Assembly: GCF_900168325.1 (NCBI RefSeq)
Contig: NZ_FVZE01000001.1
Span: forward strand, 558,001 to 622,000
Origin: Novosphingobium mathurense
GTDB taxonomy: Bacteria > Pseudomonadota > Alphaproteobacteria > Sphingomonadales > Sphingomonadaceae
DNA length: 64,000 bases
Reading direction: 5' to 3'
The first letter of the stretch is position 1, and every line of letters begins with the position of its first letter. The position numbers and the translations under genes were made by a program. The notes under the pieces are model-generated. The model saw nothing but the letters and a program-made list of their open reading frames with translations, ran no database searches and was not told where the DNA came from. Shown in pieces: positions 52,552 to 61,965 of the stretch.

Positions 52552-53424
52552 ATGCCTGCCAGTCTCCCGATCAACGGTCTCTCGGTCGACGTCGAGGACT
52601 GGTTCCAGGTCGGCGCCTTCGAAACCGTCATTGCCCGCGAAAACTGGTCCACGCTGGCGGACCGCGTCGAGCGCAATTGCGATGCGATCCTTGCGATGTT
52701 CGCCGATGCCGGGGTGAAGGGCACCTTCTTCACGTTGGGCTGGGTGGCCGAGCGTCACGGTCCGCTGATGCGCCGCATCGCGGGTGAGGGGCATGAAGTA
52801 GCAAGCCACGGCTGGGACCATGAGCGCGTCTTCCGCCTTGGTGCTGAAGGTTTCGCACGCGATCTCGAACGCAGCCGCAAGGCCATCGAGGACGCCGCCG
52901 GTGTGGCCGTAACCGGCTACCGGGCACCGAGCTTCTCCATCGATGCGCGCACGCCCTGGGCCTTCGAAGTTCTGGCCGGACAGGGCTATGCCTATAGCTC
53001 CAGCGTCGCGCCGATCGCTCACGATCACTACGGCTGGCGCGAGGCGCCGCGCTTTACCTTCCATCCGCTGGCAGGCAGCGATTTCGTCGAGATTCCGGTC
53101 ACGACGGCCACTTTCGCCGGCCGCCGTCTTGCCGCGGGCGGGGGCGGTTTCTTCCGCGTTCTGCCCTATGGCTTTTCGCGTTGGGCGATCCGGCAGGTGA
53201 ACCGCGTCGAGGGCCGTCCGGCGGTCTTCTATTTCCACCCTTGGGAAATCGATCCGAACCAGCCGCGAGTCGAGAACGCTCCGCTTCGCTCGCGTCTGCG
53301 GCACTACACCAATCTCGATGTCATGGCGGCCAAGCTGCGCCAGCTCATCGACGAGTTCAGCTGGGGCCGCATGGACGAACTGGCCGCGCGCGAAGCTGGC
53401 AGGGCTTTGGCGCTGGCGGCATGA
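52552..53424 (+). CDS. XrtA-associated polysaccharide deacetylase (DUF3473 C-terminus)
   Basis: A 290-residue NodB-type deacetylase. Motif 1 is SVDVEDWFQ (catalytic and metal Asp), motif 2 is ASHGWDHE (metal His residues) and motif 3 is TGYRAPSFSID. The C-terminal DUF3473 part (YGFSRWAIRQVNRVEGRPAVFYFHPWEIDP) is specific to exosortase-linked members. It would remove acetyl groups from the exopolysaccharide. ATG at 52552 with GGAG nine bases ahead; a GTG at 52543 is the alternative. Confidence 0.9.
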   Translation: MPASLPINGLSVDVEDWFQVGAFETVIARENWSTLADRVERNCDAILAMFADAGVKGTFFTLGWVAERHGPLMRRIAGEGHEVASHGWDHERVFRLGAEGFARDLERSRKAIEDAAGVAVTGYRAPSFSIDARTPWAFEVLAGQGYAYSSSVAPIAHDHYGWREAPRFTFHPLAGSDFVEIPVTTATFAGRRLAAGGGGFFRVLPYGFSRWAIRQVNRVEGRPAVFYFHPWEIDPNQPRVENAPLRSRLRHYTNLDVMAAKLRQLIDEFSWGRMDELAAREAGRALALAA

Positions 53425-54497
53425 ACGCGCCTTTCGCCCCGACCCGCGCGCAAGTGCGGCTGGCCGATCTGGCCGATCCGGATGAGGTCGCCCGGCTCGA
53501 AGGCTATGTCGCGGCGCATCCGCAAGGCACGCCTTTTCACCGTCCCGCCTGGTTCGTGGCGACTGCCCGTGCGACCGGCAACCGGTCATTCGCGCTGGTG
53601 CAGGAGCGGCACGGCGAACTCGTTGCCTTCCTTCCCTTGAGCGCGATCCATTCGCCCATCTTCGGGGATATGCTGGCCTCCAGCGGTTTTGCGGTCGGCG
53701 GCGGCTTGCTGGCGGATGAAGGCTCCGAACCCGGTGAAGTGCTGCGCGCCGCAGAGGAACTGGCGCTGCGTCTGTCCTGCCCGACTGTCGAGCTGCGCGG
53801 CGGCGTGCTTCCCGATGCGGGGCAGGGCTGGGCGCTCAAGACCGAATCGCACTGCAATTTCGCACGGCCTCTGGCGGCGGACGATGAGGCGGAACTGCTT
53901 GCGATCCCGCGCAAGCAGCGCGCCGAGGTGCGCAAGGCTCTGGCGAACGACCTGTCCGTCGAGATCGGCACGTCCGAGCGTGACCGGGCTGCGCATTATG
54001 CGGTCTTTGCCGAAAGCTACCGCAATCTCGGCACGCCGGTATTTTCGCGCGCGCTGCTCGACGCCGTTGTCGATGCCTTCGGCGAGGATGCGGACATCCT
54101 GACCGTGCGGCACGAAGGACGTCCCCTCGCCAGCGTGATCACGGTCTATCACCGGGGCGCTGCCATGCCCTATTGGGGCGGTGGCACATGGGAAGCGCGG
54201 CGCCTGCGCGCGAATGACCGGATGTATTATGAACTCATGCTCCATGCCCGCAGGCGCGGGTGCAGCACGTTCGATTTCGGTCGGTCGAAGACGCGAAGCG
54301 GAGCCTACCATTTCAAGCGCAACTGGGGCTTCGAACCCGAGCCGCTGACTTATGCCAGCTGGACCGCTCCCGGAGCCACCCCGCGCGAGGCCGACCCTGC
54401 CAGTTCCAAGTTGTCGCTCCAGATCGCGATCTGGCAGAAACTGCCGCTTGGCATCGCCAACCGCCTCGGCCCGCTGATCGCCCGGGGGATCGGCTGA
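53421..54497 (+). CDS. FemAB family XrtA/PEP-CTERM system-associated protein
   Basis: A 358-residue double-GNAT protein of the FemAB-like family linked to XrtA. RKQRAEVRKALANDLSVEIGT and GGGTWEARRLRANDRMYYELMLHARRRGCSTFDFGRSKTRSGAYHFKRNWGFEPEPLTY are the characteristic C-terminal segments. FemAB enzymes add amino acids to cell-wall precursors; here a decorated polysaccharide is the likely substrate. It overlaps the deacetylase by 4 bp and the glycosyltransferase by 1 bp. Confidence 0.9.
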   Translation: MNAPFAPTRAQVRLADLADPDEVARLEGYVAAHPQGTPFHRPAWFVATARATGNRSFALVQERHGELVAFLPLSAIHSPIFGDMLASSGFAVGGGLLADEGSEPGEVLRAAEELALRLSCPTVELRGGVLPDAGQGWALKTESHCNFARPLAADDEAELLAIPRKQRAEVRKALANDLSVEIGTSERDRAAHYAVFAESYRNLGTPVFSRALLDAVVDAFGEDADILTVRHEGRPLASVITVYHRGAAMPYWGGGTWEARRLRANDRMYYELMLHARRRGCSTFDFGRSKTRSGAYHFKRNWGFEPEPLTYASWTAPGATPREADPASSKLSLQIAIWQKLPLGIANRLGPLIARGIG

Positions 54498-55732
54498 TGG
54501 GTGAAATCCTGTTCCTGTCCCACCGCATTCCGTTCCCGCCCGACCGGGGCGACAAGATCCGCTCGCACCACGTTCTCAAGGCGTTGGCGGGCATGGCTCC
54601 GGTCCACGTCGCCACGTTTGCCGACGATGAGCAGGACTTCGCGAGCGAGTCTGACCTCGCTGCGATTTCGGAAAGCCACCTGCTGCTGCGCCGGATAAAG
54701 CCGCTGCCGCTTGCCGCTATCGAAGCCCTGTCGTGGGGCAGGCCGGTCAGCCTCACCGCCTTTCACGACCGCCGCCTGAAGGGGTGGGTGCGCGAAACCC
54801 TGCGCAAGCGTGACATCGACGTCATCTACGTCTTCTCCGGGCAGATGGCGCAGTACGTGCCCGACAGCTTCACCGGCCGCGTCGTCGCCGATCTGGTCGA
54901 TGTCGATTCGGCCAAGTTCGAAGCCTATGGGGCGAACGCAAAGGGCCTGCGCAGCTGGATCGATCGTCGCGAAGGGCGCGTCCTCGGCGCGGAAGAAGCG
55001 CGCATCGTCCGCCGTGCTGACGCCAGCCTGCTGATCACTTCGCTCGAAGCCGAACTGCTGCGTTCGCGCCTGCCGCTGGATCTTGCTGGTAGTGCAAAGG
55101 TCCACGCGATGGGCAATGGCCTCGACAGCGCATGGTTCGACCCGGCCCTGGTGGAGCCCGAACCGCGCATCGTTCAGTCGGGCGGTCCGCGGATCATCTT
55201 TACCGGACAAATGGACTATGCGCCCAATGTCGCGGCGGTCCTGCGCGCTATCGATCGCATCATGCCTGCCGTGCGCGCGGCCTGCGGACATGCGACACTG
55301 CATGTCGTCGGCCGCAATCCGGTCGAGGCATTGCTTGCGCGCGACGGCGTGAACGGCACGCGGATATGGGGGCGCGTCGAGGATATTCGCCCGTGGCTCG
55401 CAGGTGCCGATCTTGCACTGGTGCCGCTGGACATCGCGCGCGGCGTGCAGAACAAGGTGCTCGAGGCAATGGCGATGGAACTGCCGGTGATCCTCACTCC
55501 GGGAGCGGCCAACGGCATCGATGCCGTCGACGGGCGCGATTTTCACATAGCCGACGGCGATGCCGCCATGGCCGGTGCGATCCTCGCCTTTTCCCAGAGC
55601 GCGGCGCGCAAGCAGGCCAAGGGTTCGGCTGCACGCCGTTGGATCGTTGAAAACGCAAGCTGGTCGGCCGCGCTGTCGCGCCTGCCTGAATACATCGGTC
55701 GTGCATGCCCACGCCTGAGCGACGTTGCCTGA
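54497..55732 (+). CDS. XrtA/PEP-CTERM system glycosyltransferase (GT4-like)
   Basis: A 411-residue GT-B glycosyltransferase. It starts MGEILFLSHRIPFPPDRGDKIRSHHVLKAL-type, the hallmark of this XrtA-linked family. The nucleotide-sugar domain includes IFTGQMDYAPNVAAVLR, LHVVGRNP and ADLALVPLDIARGVQNKVLEAMAMELPVI (the E-x7-E-like region). It is cytoplasmic. The ATG overlaps the stop of the FemAB gene by one base. Confidence 0.92.
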   Translation: MGEILFLSHRIPFPPDRGDKIRSHHVLKALAGMAPVHVATFADDEQDFASESDLAAISESHLLLRRIKPLPLAAIEALSWGRPVSLTAFHDRRLKGWVRETLRKRDIDVIYVFSGQMAQYVPDSFTGRVVADLVDVDSAKFEAYGANAKGLRSWIDRREGRVLGAEEARIVRRADASLLITSLEAELLRSRLPLDLAGSAKVHAMGNGLDSAWFDPALVEPEPRIVQSGGPRIIFTGQMDYAPNVAAVLRAIDRIMPAVRAACGHATLHVVGRNPVEALLARDGVNGTRIWGRVEDIRPWLAGADLALVPLDIARGVQNKVLEAMAMELPVILTPGAANGIDAVDGRDFHIADGDAAMAGAILAFSQSAARKQAKGSAARRWIVENASWSAALSRLPEYIGRACPRLSDVA

Positions 55733-55733
55733 C

Positions 55734-57284
55734 ATGCGCTCCTTCGCCGAAGTCCTCCATTCCGGAGGAGGCCCGATTCCTGCAAGCTGGCGCGGTCCGC
55801 TCCTGCGACTGGCAGGGGTCTGGCTCGTTCTTCTTGGCGCATTCGCCGCGGACTGGGCGGCGATGGTGCGGCAGTGGTGGGACATCTCTACCTACAACCA
55901 TATCCTGCTGATCCCGCCGATCCTTGGCTGGTTGGTCTGGCAGCGCTGGGGCGAGTTGCGCAAGCTTGAGCCGCAGGCGTGGTGGCCGGGCCTGCTTCTG
56001 TTGGGAGCAGCCGCCTTCATCTGGTTGCTGGGGGCGATATCGGGACTGGATCTTGCGCGGCAGGCCGGGGCCATCGCCATGCTGGGCGCGAGCGTTCCGC
56101 TGCTGTTGGGCCCACAGGTGAGCGCAGGGCTGCTGTTCCCGCTGTGCTATCTCGCCTTCCTCGTCCCGCTGGGCGAGGAACTGGTGAACGTCCTGCAGAT
56201 GATTACGGCCAAAATTACGGTCGGGCTCACGCACCTGAGCGGCATTCCCGCTGTTATCGACGGCGTGTTCATCGATACCCCGGCTGGCCTGTTCGAGGTG
56301 GCCGAAGCCTGCTCGGGTGTGAAGTTCCTGATCGCGATGGTCGCATTCGGCGTTCTGGCCGCCAATGTCTGTTTCGTCAGTTGGCCGCGCCGGATCGCCA
56401 TGGTCGGAGCGTGCGTGGTCGTGCCGATCCTCGCCAATGGCGTCAGGGCATGGGGCACGATCTATGCTGCGCAGTGGTTTGGCGCAGACGTCGCGGCAGG
56501 CTTCGATCATATCGTCTATGGCTGGTTCTTCTTCGCCATCGTGCTGGGGCTCGTCATCCTCGGGGCCTGGCGGTTCTTCGACCGTCCGCCGGCCGATCCC
56601 ATCATCGATGCCGAAGCGATCCGCGGCCATGCGGTACTGGCACGCCTTTGCGCAATGCAGGTGAGTTACACCTTCGCTCTGCTCGGCCTTGTTGCCCTGT
56701 TGCTCTTGGCGCGCGGCTGGGCCTTTGGAGCCGACCGGATCGCTGCGCCCCTGCCGGCGCAAATTCACCTTCCAGAAGTCTCCGGCTGGAGCCGCGCGGA
56801 CTATGCACCAGCGATCTGGTGGGAACCGCAAGCGTCAGGGGCGGAGCACCGCCTGCTAGGCCGCTATGTCGATGGCGAGGGCGGCAAGGTGGACGTCTTC
56901 CTCGCGCTCTATGCCTCGCAGGGGGAAGGACGCGAAGCCGGCGGCTTTGGGCAGGGCGCGCTGATGCCGGACAGCGCCTGGGCATGGCAGGGGCCGGGCA
57001 GGGCCTTCGCCAGCGGCAGGAGCGAACGGCTGCTCGGTGCCGGCAAGGTCGAGCGGCTGGCCGTCACCTGGTATCGCAACGGAGACCTGCTGACAGGAAG
57101 CAATGCGCGTCTCAAGCTGGCGGTGATCGGCAATCATCTTCTCCTGAGGGCACGCCCGACGACGATGCTGATCGTCTCCGCCACGGATACGCCTGACCAG
57201 CCCGCTGCCGAGGCCATATCGCGCTTTGTGTCATCCACCGGACCGCTGGACGCGTGGATGGACCGCGTCGCCCAACTCCGGTAG
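55734..57284 (+). CDS. xrtA: exosortase A fused to an EpsI-like domain
   Basis: A 516-residue inner membrane protein. The first 300 residues form about eight helices with the exosortase triad: Cys193 in EACSGVKFL, Arg238 in NGVRAWGTIY and His259 in GFDHIVYGWFFF. Exosortases cut and transfer PEP-CTERM proteins at the membrane. From about residue 330 a periplasmic EpsI/DUF3485 domain follows (LPEVSGWSRADYAPAIWWEPQASGAEHRLLGRY). In many genomes EpsI is a separate gene. The start at 55734 is 1 bp after the glycosyltransferase stop. Confidence 0.94.
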   Translation: MRSFAEVLHSGGGPIPASWRGPLLRLAGVWLVLLGAFAADWAAMVRQWWDISTYNHILLIPPILGWLVWQRWGELRKLEPQAWWPGLLLLGAAAFIWLLGAISGLDLARQAGAIAMLGASVPLLLGPQVSAGLLFPLCYLAFLVPLGEELVNVLQMITAKITVGLTHLSGIPAVIDGVFIDTPAGLFEVAEACSGVKFLIAMVAFGVLAANVCFVSWPRRIAMVGACVVVPILANGVRAWGTIYAAQWFGADVAAGFDHIVYGWFFFAIVLGLVILGAWRFFDRPPADPIIDAEAIRGHAVLARLCAMQVSYTFALLGLVALLLLARGWAFGADRIAAPLPAQIHLPEVSGWSRADYAPAIWWEPQASGAEHRLLGRYVDGEGGKVDVFLALYASQGEGREAGGFGQGALMPDSAWAWQGPGRAFASGRSERLLGAGKVERLAVTWYRNGDLLTGSNARLKLAVIGNHLLLRARPTTMLIVSATDTPDQPAAEAISRFVSSTGPLDAWMDRVAQLR

Positions 57285-57296
57285 GTACCCGTCTGC

Positions 57297-59192
57297 ATGT
57301 GCGGCATTGCCGGTATCTATCATCTTGAAACGCCCAAGCCCGTCGACCCCGCAAGGGTCGAGGCGATGTGCGACGCCATGGTCCATCGCGGGCCAGACGG
57401 CCACGGCGTATGGACGGCGCCGGGCGTAGGGTTGGGTCATCGACGCCTGTCGATCATCGACCTTGCCGGCTCGCCCCAGCCGATGGCGTCGAGCGACGGC
57501 CGCGCGATGCTCGTGTTCAATGGTGAGATCTACAACTACCGCGAGCTGCGCGAGGAACTGCGCAAGGCGGGCGCGATGTTCCACACCGATGGCGACAGCG
57601 AAGTCATTCTCGCTGCGTGGCAGCGCTGGGGCCCGGAATGCGTCAGCCGCCTGCACGGGATGTTCGCCTTCGCCCTTTACGACTGCGAGGCGCGCACGCT
57701 GTTCCTCGCTCGTGACCGTCTGGGCGTGAAACCGCTGTTCATGGCGCCCTTGAGCGACGGAAGTCTGGCGTTCGGCTCCGAACTCAAGGCGCTTCTCGCC
57801 CATCCGATGCTGCGGCGGGAAGTCGATCCGCTCGCTGTGGAGGATTACCTGGCCTGGGGCTACGTGCCCGACAGCAGCTCCATGCTGAAGGGCGTGATGA
57901 AGTTGCCCGCTGGCCATTCGCTGCTCCTGCAGCACGGCAAGGCGATGCCTGACCCAAGGCAGTACTGGGACGTTTCCTTCACCGAGCGTCGCAAGGGCAA
58001 AGTGGAGGATCTCGAGGCCGAATTGCTGCACCTGATGCGGCAGGCGGTGACCTCGCGCATGGCAGCGGACGTTCCGCTCGGGGCATTCCTCTCGGGCGGG
58101 GTCGACAGTTCGAGCGTGGTGGCCCTGATGGCGGAGACATCTTCGCAAGCCGTGCGCACCTGCTCCATCGGCTTCGATGTCGCTGCGCTCGACGAGACGG
58201 CCTACGCGAGTCAGGTCGCGCAGCGCTATGGCACCGATCACCAGGTCCGGCAGGTCTCACCGGACGACTTCGGAATGATCGATGCACTGGCGGGCATGTT
58301 CGACGAGCCGTTCGCCGATGCCTCGGCGCTGCCGACATGGCGCGTTTGCCAACTGGCGCGCGAAAGCGTGACCGTTGCGCTGTCCGGCGACGGCGCGGAC
58401 GAGGCGCTTGCGGGCTATCGCCGGCATCTGTTCCAGTACGGAGAGGATCGCATTCGCGCGCTTGTGCCGCAGGCGGTGCGCGCACCGGTCTTCGGAACGC
58501 TGGGAGCGATCTATCCCAAGGCTGACTGGGCGCCGCGCCCGCTGCGGGCGAAGACGACACTGCTTTCGCTGGCCGGCGATTCCGCGGAAGGTTATGCGCG
58601 TGCGATCGGTTTTACCCCGCCGGAACTTCGCGACAGTCTCTACTCGCCCGAATTCCTCCGCCTGCGTGGGGATTATCGTGCCGAGGCGCCGCTGCTGGAC
58701 CTGATGCGCCGCGCGCCGGCGCGCTCCGGACTGGACCGGGCGCAGTATGCCGATCTCAAGGCGTGGCTGCCGGGAGACATCCTGACCAAGGTCGACCGTA
58801 CGAGCATGGCTGTCAGTCTCGAAGCGCGCGAGCCCTTGCTCGATCACCGGCTGATCGAATTCGCCGCCAGCCTGCCCGAATCGATGCGCGTGCGCAGCGG
58901 GCAGGGCAAGTGGCTGATGAAGCGCACGATGCAGCGATTCCTGCCGGACGACATCCTCTATCGCCCCAAACAGGGCTTCGTGACGCCGATTGCCCAGTGG
59001 TTTCGCGGTCCGCTGGCCCAGGTAGCCCGGGATGTCTGCTCCAGCGCACAGCTGGCCCGGACCGGCTGGTTCGACAGCCGCCGCCTGACGGGTCTGGTCG
59101 ATGCCCATCTTGCGGGAACTTCTGACAATTCCCGGCTGCTCTGGCAGTTGTTGATGCTTGAGAAGGCATTTACCAAGTTGGGTATTGCCTGA
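57297..59192 (+). CDS. XrtA/PEP-CTERM system amidotransferase (asparagine synthetase-like)
   Basis: A 631-residue class II glutamine amidotransferase. Cys2 of MCGIAGIYHL is the glutaminase nucleophile, and LAGSPQPMASSDGRAMLVFNGEIYN and HRGPDG complete that domain. The synthetase half carries the PP-loop FLSGGVDSSSV. The substrate is presumably a sugar acid or carboxylate in the exopolysaccharide pathway rather than aspartate. It is last in the ten-gene run, 12 bp after xrtA. Confidence 0.92.
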   Translation: MCGIAGIYHLETPKPVDPARVEAMCDAMVHRGPDGHGVWTAPGVGLGHRRLSIIDLAGSPQPMASSDGRAMLVFNGEIYNYRELREELRKAGAMFHTDGDSEVILAAWQRWGPECVSRLHGMFAFALYDCEARTLFLARDRLGVKPLFMAPLSDGSLAFGSELKALLAHPMLRREVDPLAVEDYLAWGYVPDSSSMLKGVMKLPAGHSLLLQHGKAMPDPRQYWDVSFTERRKGKVEDLEAELLHLMRQAVTSRMAADVPLGAFLSGGVDSSSVVALMAETSSQAVRTCSIGFDVAALDETAYASQVAQRYGTDHQVRQVSPDDFGMIDALAGMFDEPFADASALPTWRVCQLARESVTVALSGDGADEALAGYRRHLFQYGEDRIRALVPQAVRAPVFGTLGAIYPKADWAPRPLRAKTTLLSLAGDSAEGYARAIGFTPPELRDSLYSPEFLRLRGDYRAEAPLLDLMRRAPARSGLDRAQYADLKAWLPGDILTKVDRTSMAVSLEAREPLLDHRLIEFAASLPESMRVRSGQGKWLMKRTMQRFLPDDILYRPKQGFVTPIAQWFRGPLAQVARDVCSSAQLARTGWFDSRRLTGLVDAHLAGTSDNSRLLWQLLMLEKAFTKLGIA

Positions 59193-59314
59193 ACCCGCCT
59201 GCGCGCTGGATAAACCGGTCTTGACCTGCCTGTGTAAAAGCCGGGAATTAACTACACCCAATCTTAGGACATTTACTCTAGGCCATCCCTGAGAAGCGTC
59301 ATTGAAGGACGTGT

Positions 59315-59425
59315 ATGAAGGTCAAGGTCTACGATTCTCGGACGAAAAATGCGGGGGATTCCCGCGGTGCTGACGTGCACCCGACGTCCGTGAATGCCGT
59401 GGAACGAAGGGTGAGGCCGAAATGA
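59315..59425 (+). CDS. 36-residue ORF coupled to the CHASE2-EAL gene
   Basis: ATG at 59315 with AAGGA at 59305-59309 (5 base spacing) opens 36 codons (MKVKVYDSRTKNAGDS... ending VERRVRPK). The stop TGA at 59423-59425 overlaps the ATG of the next gene. The product is basic, with no membrane segment. It may be a leader peptide that couples translation, or a small protein. The family is not recognised. Confidence 0.35.
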   Translation: MKVKVYDSRTKNAGDSRGADVHPTSVNAVERRVRPK

Positions 59426-61722
59426 CCGATCTCAAGGCCCGTTTCCGCAAGTTCTGGAGCAATGCCCGCTTCCGCATCGTCTTCTGGGCGACGCTGACCG
59501 GCGTACTGTGCGGTGTCTCGGGCGTTGGTTTGCCGGTCGAGGATGTGCTGTCGAACCTCAGAAATTACCTCAGGATTCATCCGTCTAAGGGTGAAATCGC
59601 GATGGTCCTGCAGGACACGAACACGCTTAATGCCTTGGGCGCGATGGACGTGTCACGTTCGAATGACGCCGTAGTCGTCGATGCGCTCTTCAAGGCTGGG
59701 GCGAAGCGCGTGTTTTTCGATCGAGCGCTGAGCTATTATGCTGACAACAAGGGCAACGATGAGTTTGTCGAAGTACTGAAGAAATATCCGAACAGGGTCT
59801 TTCTTGGTGCGATGCCAAGCAACAATGGCGTAGGCGGCAATTACGCTGCGTCGCTACCTGTTCGTCAGTTCCGCAAAGAGGCGCATGTTGTCTCTTTGCT
59901 GGCCCTGTTCCATCCTTTCAACTTGAACATGAGTATACCTTTTTCATCGGATAGTCCGATGGGACAAATTCCCAGCATGTCGGTCGCAATTGCAGGATTG
60001 AAAGATTATCCTGATGGCGTTTTTCAGCCAGACTATTCTATAGATTACAAGACGATACCGACCTCGAGCTATATCGATGTAATTCGAGGGAAGCTCGATG
60101 TCAGTTTGGTCAGCGGCAAAGATGTAATTATCGCACCTGGCGCGATCAGTTATAACGATATCCATCCGTTGCCGGGGCAGGGCTACGCTCCGGGCGGATA
60201 TGCACATGCAATTGCTGCAGAGACCCTCAAACGCGGATTGCCGGTTCAGTTGGGATGGCTTCCGCCATTTCTGCTTGTATGCGTCATCATCGTCTCTGGC
60301 CTGGGCCGAGGGCGAGTTTTCGATGTATATCGCTTTAGCGGCCTGACTGTGGTCCTTATCGCGGCTCCTTTCGTCCTTAATTACATTAGTGTACAGGTTG
60401 CGATCTTCCCAGCCTTGGCGACAGCTGCGGTGGCAGTCTTCCGCATGCGAAACCTTGATCGTGTCGAAGTGGCTGGCGAGACCAACGCAGGATCGGGACT
60501 TCCTAGCGTTCAGGCGCTGCGCAACTACGAAGCGATGTCCACCAAGATTCTGGTTGCTCTCAAAATCCGTAACTACGGCGCTATAATCGGAAGCTTCGCC
60601 GAGCATGTCGAGGCGCAGGTTGCGCACGAAATTGTCCGGCGAATCCGCATCAGCGATCATGACGTTACCGTCTATCACGAAGGCGGCATGTTCCTGTGGC
60701 TGTCCAATATTCGCAGCACTTTCGATCTGTTCGAGAACCTCGAGGGCCTGCATCGCATTGTCCAGAACGGCATCCAGGTCAGCGGCATGGACATCGACCT
60801 GTCGTTCAACTGCGGCATCGATTCCGAGTTCGACCGGACAGTCTCGAGCCGTGTCGCGAGCGCCATGCAGTCGGCCGAGGAAGCGGTTCGCAATGACGAA
60901 CTGGTCTATCAGCATGACAGTCGCCGGCACGAGGCGCAGTGGGAGCTCTCGCTGCTGACCCAGTTGGACCGGGCCATCGACAATGGCGAAGTCTGGGTGG
61001 CCTATCAGCCCAAACTCGATGTGAAGACCAACCGTATCGCCGGAGCGGAGGCACTCGTTCGCTGGACGCATCCCGAACGCGGGCCGATCAGCCCGGACAA
61101 GTTCATCCGCATAGCCGAGGAATTCCATCGGATCGAACGCATCACGCGCTTTGTCGTCAACGAAGCGGTGCGTTCAGCCGTAGACCTTGCGCAGATGGGA
61201 TACGACTTCTCGATGTCGGTCAATATCTCGGCCCAGCTCCTGCGCAATCCGGGCCTTCCGGGAATGATCTCGGAGATTCTGGCTGCCCACGGTCTGCCTC
61301 CCGAGAAGCTGGTCCTTGAAATCACCGAGACCGATCGTCTCGATCGCAGTTCGCGCACCTTCCAGATGCTTCAGCGCCTGGTCCAGTCAGGACTGCGCCT
61401 GTCGATCGACGATTTTGGCACCGGTAACGCGACGATCGACTACTTGCGTTACCTTCCGGCCTCGGAGATCAAGATCGACAAGGTCTTCGTTCAGGCCATG
61501 GAGGCCAACAAGGAAGACTATCTGCTCGTCCAGTCGATCATCGAAATGGCCCATTCGCTCGACCGCATAGTGGTCGCGGAAGGGGTCGAGACAGGGACTG
61601 CGCTCGAAATTCTCAAGGGCATGGGGTGCGATACGATCCAGGGTTACTACGTCAGTCGTCCCGTCCCGTTCATGGACCTGATCGATAATATCGAAAGGAA
61701 GCACGTCCGAATGAATGGTTAA
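59422..61722 (+). CDS. CHASE2 domain EAL phosphodiesterase with a degenerate GGDEF domain
   Basis: A 766-residue membrane protein. An N-terminal helix (FRIVFWATLTGVLCGVSG) and an extracytoplasmic CHASE2-like sensor (residues 40-275) precede two or three helices (about 280-345). Next comes a GGDEF-like domain whose signature is lost (HEGGMFLWL at 419-427), and an EAL domain with E543 in AEALVRW, VNISAQLL, EITETDR, DDFGTGNATIDYL, KIDKVFV, AEGVET and QGYYVSRP. It is therefore predicted to hydrolyse c-di-GMP, not make it. Codons in 59700-60450 are much less GC-rich than in the EAL half. The position right after the XrtA locus suggests control of exopolysaccharide. Confidence 0.88.
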   Translation: MTDLKARFRKFWSNARFRIVFWATLTGVLCGVSGVGLPVEDVLSNLRNYLRIHPSKGEIAMVLQDTNTLNALGAMDVSRSNDAVVVDALFKAGAKRVFFDRALSYYADNKGNDEFVEVLKKYPNRVFLGAMPSNNGVGGNYAASLPVRQFRKEAHVVSLLALFHPFNLNMSIPFSSDSPMGQIPSMSVAIAGLKDYPDGVFQPDYSIDYKTIPTSSYIDVIRGKLDVSLVSGKDVIIAPGAISYNDIHPLPGQGYAPGGYAHAIAAETLKRGLPVQLGWLPPFLLVCVIIVSGLGRGRVFDVYRFSGLTVVLIAAPFVLNYISVQVAIFPALATAAVAVFRMRNLDRVEVAGETNAGSGLPSVQALRNYEAMSTKILVALKIRNYGAIIGSFAEHVEAQVAHEIVRRIRISDHDVTVYHEGGMFLWLSNIRSTFDLFENLEGLHRIVQNGIQVSGMDIDLSFNCGIDSEFDRTVSSRVASAMQSAEEAVRNDELVYQHDSRRHEAQWELSLLTQLDRAIDNGEVWVAYQPKLDVKTNRIAGAEALVRWTHPERGPISPDKFIRIAEEFHRIERITRFVVNEAVRSAVDLAQMGYDFSMSVNISAQLLRNPGLPGMISEILAAHGLPPEKLVLEITETDRLDRSSRTFQMLQRLVQSGLRLSIDDFGTGNATIDYLRYLPASEIKIDKVFVQAMEANKEDYLLVQSIIEMAHSLDRIVVAEGVETGTALEILKGMGCDTIQGYYVSRPVPFMDLIDNIERKHVRMNG

Positions 61723-61802
61723 AAAAGTCTTGCTGACTTCTTAACTCATTGTTATCCATATGGGCAGCCGCAAAAACGCGGCGGTTCACATGGGGAAATA
61801 CA

Positions 61803-61838
61803 ATGTACAGCTGGCTTTGGGGCGGCCTCGGTCGCTAA
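61803..61838 (+). CDS. 11-residue ORF (MYSWLWGGLGR) in the 3' region of the EAL gene
   Basis: ATG at 61803 with GGGGAA at 61792-61797 opens eleven codons rich in Trp, Leu and Gly, then TAA at 61836. The stop lies within a GGTCGCT/AGCGACC dyad (61829-61857). It could be a microprotein or leader, or chance. Confidence 0.25.
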   Translation: MYSWLWGGLGR

Positions 61839-61965
61839 AAATCGGACTGTCAGCGACCTCTTCGAGAGTAAATGTCTCGACGGGTCGCGGCGTCTTCCAA
61901 TACCGATTTCCGAGTATTTATCGCTCTAAATCAGGTATTTAACGGATGCATTTAGCTCCGTAACG

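Noticed and set aside
61760..61942. A 60-codon ORF in the gap after the EAL gene
   Set aside because: It lacks a ribosome site and coding bias, and it overlaps hairpins and the better-placed 11-codon ORF.
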